From positions 1 to 33,093 of the forward strand of contig JAFUGT010000161.1 of the NCBI GenBank assembly GCA_017469275.1: 33,093 nucleotides of DNA, read 5' to 3'. Origin of the DNA: Lachnospiraceae bacterium. GTDB lineage: Bacteria; Bacillota; Clostridia; Lachnospirales; Lachnospiraceae. This document shows, in pieces, positions 16,136 to 24,812 of this stretch. The notes beneath the pieces are model-generated. The model did no database searches and was not told the origin of the DNA. It saw only the letters and a list, made by a program, of their open reading frames with translations. Within the stretch, counting starts at the first letter, position 1; every line of letters starts with the position of its first letter. A program made the position numbers and the translations under genes.

Positions 16136-17797
16136 ATGAAGAGTGATAATGTAAAGACAGGTATGCAGCAGGCGCCGCATCGTTCATTATTCAATGCGCT
16201 TGGAATGACAGATGAGGAAATGAAGAAACCTATGGTTGGTATTGTATGTTCTTACAATGAGATTGTACCGGGACACATGAACCTTGATAAGATAGCACAG
16301 GCTGTAAAACTTGGTGTGGCAGAAGCGGGCGGAGTGCCTGTTATGTTTCCTGCAATAGCGGTATGTGACGGTATTGCCATGGGACATGTGGGTATGAAGT
16401 ATTCACTGGTTACAAGAGATTTGATTGCAGATTCTACAGAATGTATGGCAATTGCTCATCAGTTTGACGCACTTGTTATGATTCCTAACTGTGATAAGAA
16501 CGTTCCCGGACTTTTGATGGCTGCAGCCAGAGTAAATGTTCCTACTGTATTTGTGTCAGGCGGACCGATGCTTGCGGGACATGTTAAGGGACATAAGACT
16601 TCACTGTCATCTATGTTTGAGGCGGTCGGTTCTTATGCAGCGGGAACAATGACCGAGGAAGATGTATATGAATATGAGTGTAAGACCTGTCCTACCTGTG
16701 GTTCATGTTCAGGTATGTACACAGCCAACTCAATGAACTGTCTGACAGAAGCTCTCGGAATGGGACTTCCCGGAAACGGAACGATACCGGCAGTATATTC
16801 AGAGAGATTAAAACTTGCTAAGCGTGCCGGCTATGCAGTTATGGAGATGTTAAAGAAGGATATTCGCCCAAGGGATATTATTACGAAGGAAGCTATTATG
16901 AATGCACTTACAGTTGATATGGCACTTGGATGCTCTACCAATTCCATGCTTCATATTCCTGCAATAGCTCATGAGATTGGATTTGATTTCGATATAGCAC
17001 TGGCCAATGAGGTAAGTGCAAAAACTCCTAATCTCTGTCATCTTGCTCCGGCAGGTCCTACATATATGGAAGATCTTAATGAAGCAGGTGGTGTGTATGC
17101 GGTCATAAATGAGCTTAAGAGTATCGGGCTTATAAATGAGAACTGTATGACGGTTACAGGTAAGACCATCGGCGAGGCTGTTGAAGGTCATGTCAATAAA
17201 AATCCGGAGGTTATCAGACCTCTTGACAATCCATATTCAAAGACAGGCGGACTTGCGGTCCTTAAGGGAAATCTTGCACCGGACGGTTCTGTGGTTAAGC
17301 GTTCTGCTGTTGTACCGGAGATGCTTAAGCATGAGGGACCTGCAAGAGTATTTGACTGTGAGGAGGATGCAATTGCTGCTATAAAGGGTGGAAAGATTGT
17401 AGAAGGTGATGTTGTAGTTATCCGTTACGAGGGACATAAGGGAGGTCCGGGAATGAGAGAGATGCTTAATCCGACATCTGCTATTGCAGGTATGGGACTT
17501 GGCTCGTCGGTAGCTTTAATAACAGACGGACGTTTCTCGGGTGCAAGCCGTGGCGCTTCTATCGGACATGTTTCTCCTGAAGCCGCTGTGGGCGGACCTA
17601 TTGCCTTTGTTGAAGAGGGAGACATCATCAGGATTGACATTGACAATCACAGTTTAGAGCTTGATGTATCAGAGGAAGAACTTGCTAAGAGAAAGGCAGC
17701 CTGGACTCCCAGAGAGCCGAAGGTGACAACGGGATATCTGGCAAGATATGCAAAGATGGTAACATCAGGTAACAGAGGTGCAGTGCTGGAATTATAA
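16136..17797 (+). CDS. ilvD: Dihydroxy-acid dehydratase
   Basis: 553 residues, typical length. The cluster and active-site region shows Cys119 in PNCDKNVPG and a Cys-rich stretch with Cys182, 185, 188 and 191 ([19 protein letters not shown]). Further motifs are [39 protein letters not shown] and [14 protein letters not shown]. It dehydrates 2,3-dihydroxyisovalerate and 2,3-dihydroxy-3-methylvalerate to the 2-oxo acids for valine, leucine and isoleucine, in the cytosol, using an Fe-S cluster. AAGGAG lies upstream of the ATG. It follows the DUF3592-like gene by 48 bp and precedes ilvB, which has its own predicted promoter. EDD (phosphogluconate dehydratase) is related but longer and does not fit the context. 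Confidence 0.97.
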   Translation: MKSDNVKTGMQQAPHRSLFNALGMTDEEMKKPMVGIVCSYNEIVPGHMNLDKIAQAVKLGVAEAGGVPVMFPAIAVCDGIAMGHVGMKYSLVTRDLIADSTECMAIAHQFDALVMIPNCDKNVPGLLMAAARVNVPTVFVSGGPMLAGHVKGHKTSLSSMFEAVGSYAAGTMTEEDVYEYECKTCPTCGSCSGMYTANSMNCLTEALGMGLPGNGTIPAVYSERLKLAKRAGYAVMEMLKKDIRPRDIITKEAIMNALTVDMALGCSTNSMLHIPAIAHEIGFDFDIALANEVSAKTPNLCHLAPAGPTYMEDLNEAGGVYAVINELKSIGLINENCMTVTGKTIGEAVEGHVNKNPEVIRPLDNPYSKTGGLAVLKGNLAPDGSVVKRSAVVPEMLKHEGPARVFDCEEDAIAAIKGGKIVEGDVVVIRYEGHKGGPGMREMLNPTSAIAGMGLGSSVALITDGRFSGASRGASIGHVSPEAAVGGPIAFVEEGDIIRIDIDNHSLELDVSEEELAKRKAAWTPREPKVTTGYLARYAKMVTSGNRGAVLEL

Positions 17798-17837
17798 ATT
17801 TAAGAATGTTATTATCAGCATAAAAAAAATTTTATAC

Positions 17838-17866
17838 TTTACAAAATCACATTAAAACTATATGAT
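17838..17866 (+). promoter_or_regulatory. Predicted internal promoter of ilvB
   Basis: TTTACA at 17838 and TATGAT at 17861 are separated by 17 bp. The start would be near 17873, one base after the first in-frame ATG of the frame (17872), which favours the ATG at 17905 or 17899 as the real start. It could uncouple ilvB from the leu genes. Confidence 0.55.
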
Positions 17867-17904
17867 GATGTATGTGTTTACTAGAAAAAAGGAGTTTGAT
17901 GAAA

Positions 17905-19587
17905 ATGAAACAATTAACAGGTTCAGAAATTGTAATTGAATGTCTGAAGGAACAGGGTGTTGATACTGTATTTGGATATCCGGGTGGAACAATCCTTAAT
18001 GTATATGATGCTTTGTATCAGCATCAGGATGAGATTAAGCATATTCTTACATCTCATGAGCAGGGCGCCAGCCATGCGGCAGACGGATATGCAAGAGCAA
18101 CCGGTAAGGTCGGTGTATGTATGGCAACTTCAGGACCGGGTGCAACTAATCTTGTAACAGGTATTGCTACAGCTTATATGGATTCTATTCCGCTTGTTGC
18201 AATTACTGCTAACGTAGGTGTGTCAATGCTTGGAAGATATTCTTTCCAGGAGGTTGATATTGCAGGAGTGGTTATGCCTGTGACAAAGCATAGTTTTATC
18301 GTTAAGAATGTTCATGAGCTGGCAGGTACGTTAAGACGTGCATTTAAGATTGCCCAGAGTGGAAGACCGGGTCCTGTACTTGTAGATATAACCAAGGATG
18401 TTACAGCTAATCTGGCAGATTATGAATATAAGAAGCCTGAGAAGATAGAACCGATTACTAAGACTATCAAGGAAGAGGATATCGATACAGTAGTCAAATA
18501 TATAGATAAGGCTAAGAAGCCGTTCATCATGGTAGGAGGCGGTGTTGTTGCTTCCGGAGCATATAAGGAGTTCAGAAAGTTTGCAAAACTTGTAGATGCA
18601 CCGGTATGTGATACTTTGATGGGTAAGGGAGTATTTGATGGTAAGGATCCTCATTACACCGGAATGGTGGGAATGCATGGAACAAAGGCATCTAACTTCG
18701 GTGTCACAGAGTCAGACCTTTTAATCGTTGTAGGTGGTCGTTTCTCAGACCGTGTTATAGGTAATGCCAAGAAGTTTGCCAACAATGCCAAGATAGTTCA
18801 GATAGACGTGGATGCAGCGGAGATTAATAAGAATATCGTTGTAGATGCAAGTATTGTAGGCGATGCAAAGGAAGTTCTCAAGAGATTAAATGCAAGACTT
18901 TCGCAGAAGGATAATAAGGAATGGCTTGCAGAAATTGATGAACTTAAGAAGAAATATCCATCTACATATCCTACAGATGTTCTTACAGGACCTACGGCAA
19001 TTGCCAAGATATACGATATTACCAAGGGTGATGCGATAATCACAACGGATGTAGGACAGCATCAGATGTGGGCTGCGCAGATGTACAGCTACAAAGAGCC
19101 AAGACAGCTTCTGACATCAGGCGGACTTGGAACAATGGGATACGGACTTGGTGCTTCGATTGGTGCTAAGGTGGGAAGACCTGATAAGGTAGTTATCAAT
19201 ATCGCAGGTGACGGATGTTTCCGTATGAACATGAATGAGATTGCTACTGCCACAAGATACAATATACCTATTATACAGGTCGTTATCAATAATCATGTTC
19301 TCGGTATGGTAAGACAGTGGCAGACATTGTTCTACGGTGAGAGATACTCCAATACAGTGCTTGATGATTCGGTAGACTTTGTTAAGATATCAGAAGGTAT
19401 GGGTGCTCTTGCATTTAAGGCAACCACACTTGAGGAGTTTGAAAAGGCATTTAAGAAGGCTCTTAAATCAGGAAAACCATGTGTTATTGATGCACAGATT
19501 GAAAAAGATGATAAGGTATGGCCGATGGTTGCAGCCGGACAGCCTATATCTACATGTTTCTCAGAGGAGGATCTCGAAAAGAAGTAA
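17905..19587 (+). CDS. ilvB: Acetolactate synthase, large (catalytic) subunit
   Basis: 560 residues from the ATG at 17905. In-frame ATGs exist at 17872 (at the predicted transcription start) and 17899 (only 4 bases after AAGGAG); 17905 has 10 bases of spacing and matches the usual MKQLTG start. The ThDP-dependent enzyme has the catalytic Glu in SHEQGASHAADGYARATG, the FAD-type central domain, and the ThDP/Mg motif GDGCFRMNMNEIATA ending in INN. It condenses pyruvate with pyruvate or 2-oxobutyrate, in the cytosol. No regulatory subunit gene ilvN follows; serC is next. A catabolic acetolactate synthase (AlsS) is possible in principle, but length, FAD-type motifs and neighbours favour the biosynthetic enzyme. 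Confidence 0.95.
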   Translation: MKQLTGSEIVIECLKEQGVDTVFGYPGGTILNVYDALYQHQDEIKHILTSHEQGASHAADGYARATGKVGVCMATSGPGATNLVTGIATAYMDSIPLVAITANVGVSMLGRYSFQEVDIAGVVMPVTKHSFIVKNVHELAGTLRRAFKIAQSGRPGPVLVDITKDVTANLADYEYKKPEKIEPITKTIKEEDIDTVVKYIDKAKKPFIMVGGGVVASGAYKEFRKFAKLVDAPVCDTLMGKGVFDGKDPHYTGMVGMHGTKASNFGVTESDLLIVVGGRFSDRVIGNAKKFANNAKIVQIDVDAAEINKNIVVDASIVGDAKEVLKRLNARLSQKDNKEWLAEIDELKKKYPSTYPTDVLTGPTAIAKIYDITKGDAIITTDVGQHQMWAAQMYSYKEPRQLLTSGGLGTMGYGLGASIGAKVGRPDKVVINIAGDGCFRMNMNEIATATRYNIPIIQVVINNHVLGMVRQWQTLFYGERYSNTVLDDSVDFVKISEGMGALAFKATTLEEFEKAFKKALKSGKPCVIDAQIEKDDKVWPMVAAGQPISTCFSEEDLEKK

Positions 19588-19596
19588 TTTCTAATC

Positions 19597-19613
19597 CGTC
19601 GGCTTTGCCGACG
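19597..19613 (+). terminator. Compact GC hairpin after ilvB, possible terminator
   Basis: CGTCGGC pairs with GCCGACG around a TTT loop, 9 bp after the ilvB stop. No U-tract follows (CCTTCCG), so it may terminate weakly, or instead stabilise the 3' end of the leu-ilv transcript before serC. Confidence 0.45.
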
Positions 19614-19689
19614 CCTTCCGTATGAGAGAGGACATATTTAATAGAGTTTATGTAAAAAATGAATATATTTTTCAGGAGGATAAATATAA

Positions 19690-20769
19690 ATGGAAAGAGT
19701 GTATAATTTTTCAGCAGGACCATCAATTTTACCGGAGGTGGTATTAAAACAGGCGGCAGATGAAATGCTCAACTATAATGGAACCGGTATGAGCGTTATG
19801 GAGATGAGCCATCGTTCAAAGGCATTTGAGGAAATCATCCAGACAGCCGAGAAAGATCTTCGTGATCTTATGAATATTCCTGATAACTACAAAGTATTGT
19901 TCTTACAGGGTGGTGCTTCACAGCAATTCGCAGCTATTCCTATGAACCTTATGAAAAATGGTGTGGCTGACTACATCATTACAGGTCAGTGGGCTAAGAA
20001 AGCCTATGAAGAGGCTGACAAGTATGGAAAGGTTAAAGCTGTTGCTTCATCAGCAGACAAGACTTTCTCATATATTCCTGACTGCTCGGATCTTGATATT
20101 GATGATGATGCTGATTATGTATATATCTGCCATAACAACACAATTTATGGAACCACATTTAAGAAACTCCCTAACACAAAGGGTAAGATTCTTGTAGCAG
20201 ATATGTCATCTGATATTCTTTCACAGCCGGTCAATGTTGAAGATTATGGTCTCATTTACTTCGGTGTTCAGAAGAATGTGGGACCTGCAGGTGTGGTAGT
20301 AGTAATTATCCGTGAGGACCTTATTCGTGATGATGTTATGGAGGGTACTCCTACAATGCTTAAGTATAAGACTCAGGCAGATGCAAATTCTCTTTACAAT
20401 ACACCACCATGCTATGGTATCTATATCTGCGGTAAGGTATTTAAGTGGGTTAAAGAGATGGGTGGATTAGAGGCAATGAAGATCCACAATGAGAAGAAGG
20501 CTGCTATCCTCTATGATTTCCTTGACTCGTCAAAACTTTTCAAAGGTACAGTTGTTAAGGAAGACCGATCTCTTATGAATGTTCCTTTTGTAACAGGTAA
20601 TGAAGAATTAGACGCTAAGTTCGTTAAGGAAGCAACAGCAGCTGGATTTGTGAACCTCAAAGGACACAGAACTGTTGGCGGTATGCGTGCATCTATCTAC
20701 AATGCAATGCCTATCGAAGGTGTTGAGAAACTCGTAGAGTTCATGAAAGAATTTGAGGCAAATAATTAG
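19690..20769 (+). CDS. serC: Phosphoserine aminotransferase
   Basis: 359 residues, standard length. Motifs are the start VYNFSAGPSILP, GMSVMEMSHRSK, FLQGGASQQFAAIPMNL, and the PLP-lysine region FGVQKNVGPAGVVVVIIRED. The C-terminal part has FVNLKGHRTVGGMRASIYNA. It transaminates 3-phosphohydroxypyruvate with glutamate to give O-phosphoserine, in the cytosol; it is also able to act in pyridoxine synthesis. CAGGAGGAT gives a very strong ribosome binding site. It is followed by serA after 165 bp holding duplicated serC 3' sequence and a hairpin element shared with the leuD 3' end. serB is not in the window. Confidence 0.97.
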   Translation: MERVYNFSAGPSILPEVVLKQAADEMLNYNGTGMSVMEMSHRSKAFEEIIQTAEKDLRDLMNIPDNYKVLFLQGGASQQFAAIPMNLMKNGVADYIITGQWAKKAYEEADKYGKVKAVASSADKTFSYIPDCSDLDIDDDADYVYICHNNTIYGTTFKKLPNTKGKILVADMSSDILSQPVNVEDYGLIYFGVQKNVGPAGVVVVIIREDLIRDDVMEGTPTMLKYKTQADANSLYNTPPCYGIYICGKVFKWVKEMGGLEAMKIHNEKKAAILYDFLDSSKLFKGTVVKEDRSLMNVPFVTGNEELDAKFVKEATAAGFVNLKGHRTVGGMRASIYNAMPIEGVEKLVEFMKEFEANN

Positions 20770-20910
20770 TTTGTGAGGGAGCAAAGCGACCGAAGAAACT
20801 TAGAATTTGCCCATGTGATAGCTGCCCGAGAACACGAGCAGAAGGCGAAGTGTGATTGGAAGCAGCGAACCACTTGAGGCAAATAATTAGTTTGTGAGGC
20901 AAATAATTAG
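20753..20910 (+). repeat. Direct duplication of the serC 3' end around a 95-bp insert
   Basis: A 26-bp sequence covering the last five codons and stop of serC (20753-20778) recurs exactly at 20874-20899, 121 bp later. GAGGCAAATAATTAG then occurs a third time at 20896-20910. Only the first copy is in a coding context. The insert carries hairpin element copy B. This looks like a duplication produced by insertion or replication slippage. Confidence 0.8.
20768..20824 (+). repeat. Intergenic hairpin element, copy B (after serC)
   Basis: The arms AGTTTGT (20768-20774) and AGAAACT (20794-20800) enclose a 19-nt loop with GAGCAAAGCGA, the same loop length as copy A at 14420-14475. The third arm pair is T-A here and A-T in copy A, a compensatory change; one pair in this copy is mismatched (G-G). 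The left arm again overlaps the stop codon. Function unknown. Confidence 0.65.
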
Positions 20911-20934
20911 TAATTATTTTAAGGAGAAAGAAAA

Positions 20935-22095
20935 ATGACTAAAGTAAATTGTTTAAATCCTATCGCAAAATGCGGTCTGGATTTGTTTTCTGATAACTAT
21001 GAAATCGTTGACAGTTTAGACAGTGCCGAGGCAGTTCTTGTCCGTTCTGCTTCGATGCATGAGTTAGAGCTTCCTGAGAGCCTTGTGGCAGTAGCCAGAG
21101 CAGGGGCAGGTGTCAACAATATACCTCTTGATAAATGCGCTGAGAAGGGTATAGTTGTTTTCAACACACCGGGCGCTAATGCCAATGGTGTTAAAGAGCT
21201 TGTTGTAGCAGGACTTATGCTTGCTTCACGTGATCTGATGGGTGGATATAACTGGGTTAAGGAAAATGCATCTGATCCGGATATCGCCAAGAAGGTAGAG
21301 AAACAGAAGAAAGAGTATGCCGGTAATGAGATAGCAGGCAAGAAGTTAGGTGTTATAGGTCTTGGTGCAATCGGTGCTAAGGTCGCAAATATTGCTTTCC
21401 GTCTTGGTATGCAGGTATATGGATATGATCCTTTTGTATCAATCGACGCAGCATGGTCACTGTCACGCCATATCAAGCATATAGAGCATATTGAGGACAT
21501 TTACAGAGAGTGTGATTACATCACTATTCATGTGCCTGCATTAGACAGTACTAAGGGAATGCTTAATAAGGAAGCGTTCGGCATGATGAAGGATGGTGTA
21601 AGAATCCTTAACTTTGCAAGAGATGTCCTGGTTAATGATGAAGATATGAAGGAAGCTCTTGCTTCAGGTAAAGTTAAGAAGTATGTAACAGATTTCCCTA
21701 ACCCTGCAATTGCCGGAGTTGATAATGTAATTACACTTCCTCATTTGGGAGCATCAACCGATGAATCAGAAGATAACTGTGCTATTATGGCAGTGCAGCA
21801 GATAGCTGATTATATCGAGAATGGTAATATCAAGAATTCAGTTAATTATCCTGCATGTGATGCCGGTAAATGTGAGACTGTTGCCAGAGTATGTGTATGT
21901 CACAAGAATATACCGGATATGCTCACAAAATTCACAGGAGTATTTTCTAAAGACGGAATCAATATCGCTAACATGGTTAGTAAATCAAAAGGTGACTGGG
22001 CTTACACAATTCTTGATGTTGAGTCGCAGGTTACAGAGAGTGATCAGGCAGATATCAAGGCTATTGACGGTGTTGTCAAGGTAAGAGTTATCTAA
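20935..22095 (+). CDS. serA: D-3-phosphoglycerate dehydrogenase with C-terminal ACT domain
   Basis: 386 residues, the short form with one ACT domain and no intervening domain. The NAD-binding motif is GVIGLGAIGAKVANIA near residue 140. Catalytic regions are the Arg in LNFARD, the acidic stretch STDESEDN and the His in LPHLGAST. The ACT domain occupies about 318-386 (PDMLTKFTGVFSKDGINIAN) and probably mediates serine feedback. It makes 3-phosphohydroxypyruvate, the substrate of SerC just upstream. AAGGAG is 8 bases from the ATG. The order serC-serA is common in Clostridia and Bacteroidetes. A bidirectional terminator follows the gene. Confidence 0.96.
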   Translation: MTKVNCLNPIAKCGLDLFSDNYEIVDSLDSAEAVLVRSASMHELELPESLVAVARAGAGVNNIPLDKCAEKGIVVFNTPGANANGVKELVVAGLMLASRDLMGGYNWVKENASDPDIAKKVEKQKKEYAGNEIAGKKLGVIGLGAIGAKVANIAFRLGMQVYGYDPFVSIDAAWSLSRHIKHIEHIEDIYRECDYITIHVPALDSTKGMLNKEAFGMMKDGVRILNFARDVLVNDEDMKEALASGKVKKYVTDFPNPAIAGVDNVITLPHLGASTDESEDNCAIMAVQQIADYIENGNIKNSVNYPACDAGKCETVARVCVCHKNIPDMLTKFTGVFSKDGINIANMVSKSKGDWAYTILDVESQVTESDQADIKAIDGVVKVRVI

Positions 22096-22119
22096 TCTTT
22101 GATTACAGGCATATATATA

Positions 22120-22151
22120 AACAGGGTGCAGGAATTGTCCTGCACCCTGTT
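22120..22151. terminator. Bidirectional terminator between serA and the convergent small gene
   Basis: A perfect 14-bp stem (AACAGGGTGCAGGA with TCCTGCACCCTGTT) encloses the loop ATTG. It is followed by TTAAAT on the plus strand and by TTTATATAT on the minus strand. It sits 24 bp after serA and 13 bp after the stop of the minus-strand gene, so it can serve both. Confidence 0.85.
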
Positions 22152-22164
22152 GTTAAATGTGATA

Positions 22165-22329
22165 TTATTTTATTTCCAAGTCTTCTGTTGGAATTCCCAA
22201 TGCCTGCATGCGGGTTTTAAGAACCTTTTCCTGATATTCTATCTCTGCATCTTTATCTTTGGCATTCTTCAAACGTTGTATATTAACAAATTCTTTGATA
22301 ACCTGGTCTTTTAATTCTTGTTCATTCAT
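22165..22329 (-). CDS. Small charged helical protein of unknown function (54 aa)
   Basis: 54 residues from the ATG at 22329, which has a perfect AAGGAGG 10 bases upstream; a longer frame to 22377 would begin inside the predicted promoter and is rejected. The sequence is highly charged and mostly Lys, Glu, Gln, Asp and Leu, so it should form one or two amphipathic helices or a short coiled coil. It has no Cys, no membrane segment and no signal peptide. I do not recognise the family. It has its own strong promoter and terminator and is divergent from a two-component system with a shared repeat box between them, so it may be a target or modulator of that system. That it is a real gene is well supported by these signals. 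Confidence 0.75.
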   Translation of the reverse strand: MNEQELKDQVIKEFVNIQRLKNAKDKDAEIEYQEKVLKTRMQALGIPTEDLEIK

Positions 22330-22365
22330 AAGCGATTTACCTCCTTGAGAATATTTTATACTATA

Positions 22366-22394
22366 ATTATAATCCACTGTGGTTATACTGTAAA
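22366..22394 (-). promoter_or_regulatory. Strong sigma-A promoter of the 54-aa gene
   Basis: On the minus strand, TTTACA (22394-22389) and a perfect TATAAT (22371-22366) have a 17-bp spacer. The start would be near 22359, giving a leader of about 30 nt that carries AAGGAGG. Confidence 0.75.
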
Positions 22395-22400
22395 GTGAAA

Positions 22401-22433
22401 ATTTACATTCAATTTACATTCAAATTTCTTGAT
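22401..22433. promoter_or_regulatory. 11-bp direct repeats, likely response-regulator box
   Basis: ATTTACATTCA occurs at 22401-22411 and again at 22412-22422, with a weaker third unit (AATTTCTTGAT) at 22423-22433. Direct repeats with an 11-bp period are the typical binding site of OmpR/PhoB-type regulators. The box lies 6 bp beyond the -35 of the minus-strand gene, and its third unit overlaps the -35 of the regulator promoter. The repeats are visible; binding is inferred. Confidence 0.65.
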
Positions 22434-22457
22434 AATTTCACACTGGTTTTGTAACAT
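22429..22457 (+). promoter_or_regulatory. Predicted promoter of the two-component operon
   Basis: TTGATA at 22429 and TAACAT at 22452 are 17 bp apart, directly after the 11-bp repeats. A perfect but -35-less TATAAT at 22530-22535 is an alternative -10 closer to the gene. Confidence 0.45.
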
Positions 22458-22557
22458 AGGTTCCGTATAGAGTTTGGCAGGAGACTAATGGTACCGGATT
22501 TGGAAAATTATAACCGGAAGTAGCTTTAATATAATAGAATGCAGTGAGGTAGTACAT

Positions 22558-23244
22558 ATGGCGGTAAGTATTTTATTAGCGGATGATGATGATCTTTTGC
22601 GGGATCTTGTTAAAGATGTATTGGAAGAAGAAGGGTATATAGTATATGCTGTGGGAGACGGAGACACTGCGATAGATGTTTTATGGGAACATCAGGATAT
22701 TTCTCTTGCAGTTCTTGATATTATGATGCCCGGAGCCGATGGAATGCAGGTTCTAAAGGAGATAAGGGAAAAATCCGATATTCCGGTTTTGATGCTTACA
22801 GCCCTTGGTGATTCAGGAAGTGAACTTAATGCGCTAAGAGGTGGCGCTAATGATTATGTCAATAAACCATTTCATTATGACATACTATTGGAGAGAATCA
22901 AAAATCTGTTAAAACTAACAAATGCAGAGGATATTAATACGATAGAAAGAGGCATTCTTAAAGTAGATCCATTGGGGCATAAGGTGTTCGTTAATGATAA
23001 CGAGGTCATTCTTAATAATAAAGAATATCAGTTGTTAGAACTATTGGTACATAATGAGAATATAGTTCTTTCGAGAGAAACAATACTCGACAGGGTCTGG
23101 GGTTATGATTACGAGGGAGATATCAGAACCATAGATACCCATATCAAAATGCTGAGGGCAAAGATAGATGGTGCGGGGAATTATATACGAACAGTCAGAG
23201 GAACCGGGTACTGCTTTGAATTAGATATTAAAGAATCTAAGTGA
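22558..23244 (+). CDS. OmpR/PhoB-family response regulator
   Basis: 228 residues. The receiver domain (about 1-115) has the acidic pocket DDDD at 9-12, phospho-acceptor Asp54 in VLDIMMPG, Thr81 in MLTA and Lys103 in NKPF. The C-terminal winged helix (about 130-225) has LNNKEYQLLELLV, the recognition region RETILDRVWGYDYEGDIRTI and VRGTGYCF. It is a DNA-binding transcription regulator phosphorylated by the kinase that follows. GTGAGG precedes the ATG. The stop overlaps the region just before the kinase start, so the two are co-expressed. Likely autoregulated, because 11-bp direct repeats lie in front of its promoter. The stimulus and regulon are unknown. Confidence 0.94.
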   Translation: MAVSILLADDDDLLRDLVKDVLEEEGYIVYAVGDGDTAIDVLWEHQDISLAVLDIMMPGADGMQVLKEIREKSDIPVLMLTALGDSGSELNALRGGANDYVNKPFHYDILLERIKNLLKLTNAEDINTIERGILKVDPLGHKVFVNDNEVILNNKEYQLLELLVHNENIVLSRETILDRVWGYDYEGDIRTIDTHIKMLRAKIDGAGNYIRTVRGTGYCFELDIKESK

Positions 23245-23267
23245 TTATAAAAGAAGGTAATGAATAT

Positions 23268-24728
23268 ATGAAGATGTCGATCAAAAAGAAATTTACATTT
23301 ATCGGTGCAGGAATGATATTAGGTTTTATTGTTATGAACATCCTTCTGACATACCTTTTTATGATTCCATTTTCGGTCAAGTTCAGCCAGAGACAGCTTA
23401 ACAGGATTATTATTCAAATTGAAAAGCAGGATATGCAGGATGAAGAGGAGTTTCAGGAATATATAGATCAGTTGGAAGAGGACATGAATACAAGAATCAC
23501 GATTGTCGACAGCGATGGTATGATTCTTTTCACGACATGGCATAAGAATAGAGAAAATATAGGAAATGACACATTATCAGGAAAACTATTCTATTCAAAT
23601 AAAGAGGAGTTGGATGAAGGAGAAGTTGTTTCCACAAGCAGTGACAGGGAGGAAGGTCCCGGCAATCAGATAAGAATCCTAGTATTAAGGCGGATTGGTA
23701 ATGACAGATATATTTTTATTTCAAGATCTTACAGAAGTCTCCGAAATACAATGCATTCGGCAATTCTTTTTGAACTTGTTTCCGGATGTGTGATTCTAAT
23801 AATAGGATTGATCATAGTCCGGAACTGGAGTTATTTTTTTGTTACGCCGATAGAACAGCTGACCAAAACAACGGAACATATTGCCAATCTGGAATTTGAT
23901 AATAAAGTTGCTGTGAAGTCAGAAGATGAATTAGGCCAGCTTGCTAATGCCATTAACCGAATGTCCGATCATCTTGAAGCAAATGTGGAGCAGTTACAAA
24001 ATGATATAGAAAATCGAAAGAAACTTGTCAGAAATCTCTCTCATGAGATTAAGTCTCCCGTTGCGGTCATTATGGGATATGCAGACCGTATGAAGGCGAT
24101 TATATCGAAGAATCCGGATAAGGCGATTGGGTATTGTGAGATAATCTCCGATGAAAGTGCAAGGGTCGACAGTCTTGTGAAGGAAATGCTGGAATTTTCA
24201 AAGTTAGAACAGGACTATGGTGAACCTTTAAGAGATAAGTTTAAAGCGAAGGTATTGTTTGAGGACATAGATAAACGTTTTCATCAGGAAAATGATATAA
24301 AGAATACTATCTTAGGAGATAATGATTCGAATGTACAGATAGTTTTTGAGGAGGAATATGAAGAAGATGATGTTATATTTGCCGATTATGTCATGATGGA
24401 GAGAGCAGTATATAATCTTATAAGAAATGCGGTAACTTATGTTACGGGAAATCCCCCACTTATCAGGGTTACAGGTAAACAACAGGCAGGTTTTTATGAG
24501 ATCAGTGTTTTTAATTCGGGAAGTTCAATTCCTGAAGAAGATATGCCCTCCATATGGGAGCCTTTTAGCAAGGTAGATAAAGTAAGAGGGAGAAGTAAAA
24601 AGGGATATGGTCTTGGATTATCCATAGTGCGTGAGATTGTAGAAAAGCATAACGGGTACTATAATGTCAATAATGTAGATGATGGAGTGGAATTTACTGT
24701 AAGTATACGTAACGTGAATGATAAGTGA
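23268..24728 (+). CDS. Membrane sensor histidine kinase
   Basis: 486 residues from the ATG at 23268 (GAAGG 10 bases upstream); an in-frame GTG at 23241 overlaps the regulator stop and is less likely. Helix 1 is at about 10-33, an extracytoplasmic sensor of about 130 residues with an acidic stretch follows, and helix 2 is at about 165-185. HAMP comes next (about 186-240). The H-box is NLSHEIKSPVAV with phospho-accepting His259. The ATP-binding domain has Asn387 in LIRNAVTYV, an F-box EPFSKVDK and the G2 motif KGYGLGLSIVREI. The G1 box reads NSGSSIPEED rather than DxGxGI, a variant that may slow ATP turnover. It is the partner of the upstream regulator. The sensor is not similar to any domain I can name. 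Confidence 0.93.
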   Translation: MKMSIKKKFTFIGAGMILGFIVMNILLTYLFMIPFSVKFSQRQLNRIIIQIEKQDMQDEEEFQEYIDQLEEDMNTRITIVDSDGMILFTTWHKNRENIGNDTLSGKLFYSNKEELDEGEVVSTSSDREEGPGNQIRILVLRRIGNDRYIFISRSYRSLRNTMHSAILFELVSGCVILIIGLIIVRNWSYFFVTPIEQLTKTTEHIANLEFDNKVAVKSEDELGQLANAINRMSDHLEANVEQLQNDIENRKKLVRNLSHEIKSPVAVIMGYADRMKAIISKNPDKAIGYCEIISDESARVDSLVKEMLEFSKLEQDYGEPLRDKFKAKVLFEDIDKRFHQENDIKNTILGDNDSNVQIVFEEEYEEDDVIFADYVMMERAVYNLIRNAVTYVTGNPPLIRVTGKQQAGFYEISVFNSGSSIPEEDMPSIWEPFSKVDKVRGRSKKGYGLGLSIVREIVEKHNGYYNVNNVDDGVEFTVSIRNVNDK

Positions 24729-24812
24729 ACGATTATTTTCAATATCTTGTATTATTTCACTTTTGTTTCACAAAATGCTGATACTATTCGTTAAAAGATA
24801 GATGTTTTATAT

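Noticed and set aside
17872-17904. Earlier start of ilvB at 17872
   Set aside because: It coincides with the predicted transcription start and lies upstream of the AAGGAG site used by the later ATG codons.
22330-22377. Longer 70-residue form of the small minus-strand protein
   Set aside because: The extra 16 codons cover the -10 region of its own promoter and lie upstream of the AAGGAGG site.
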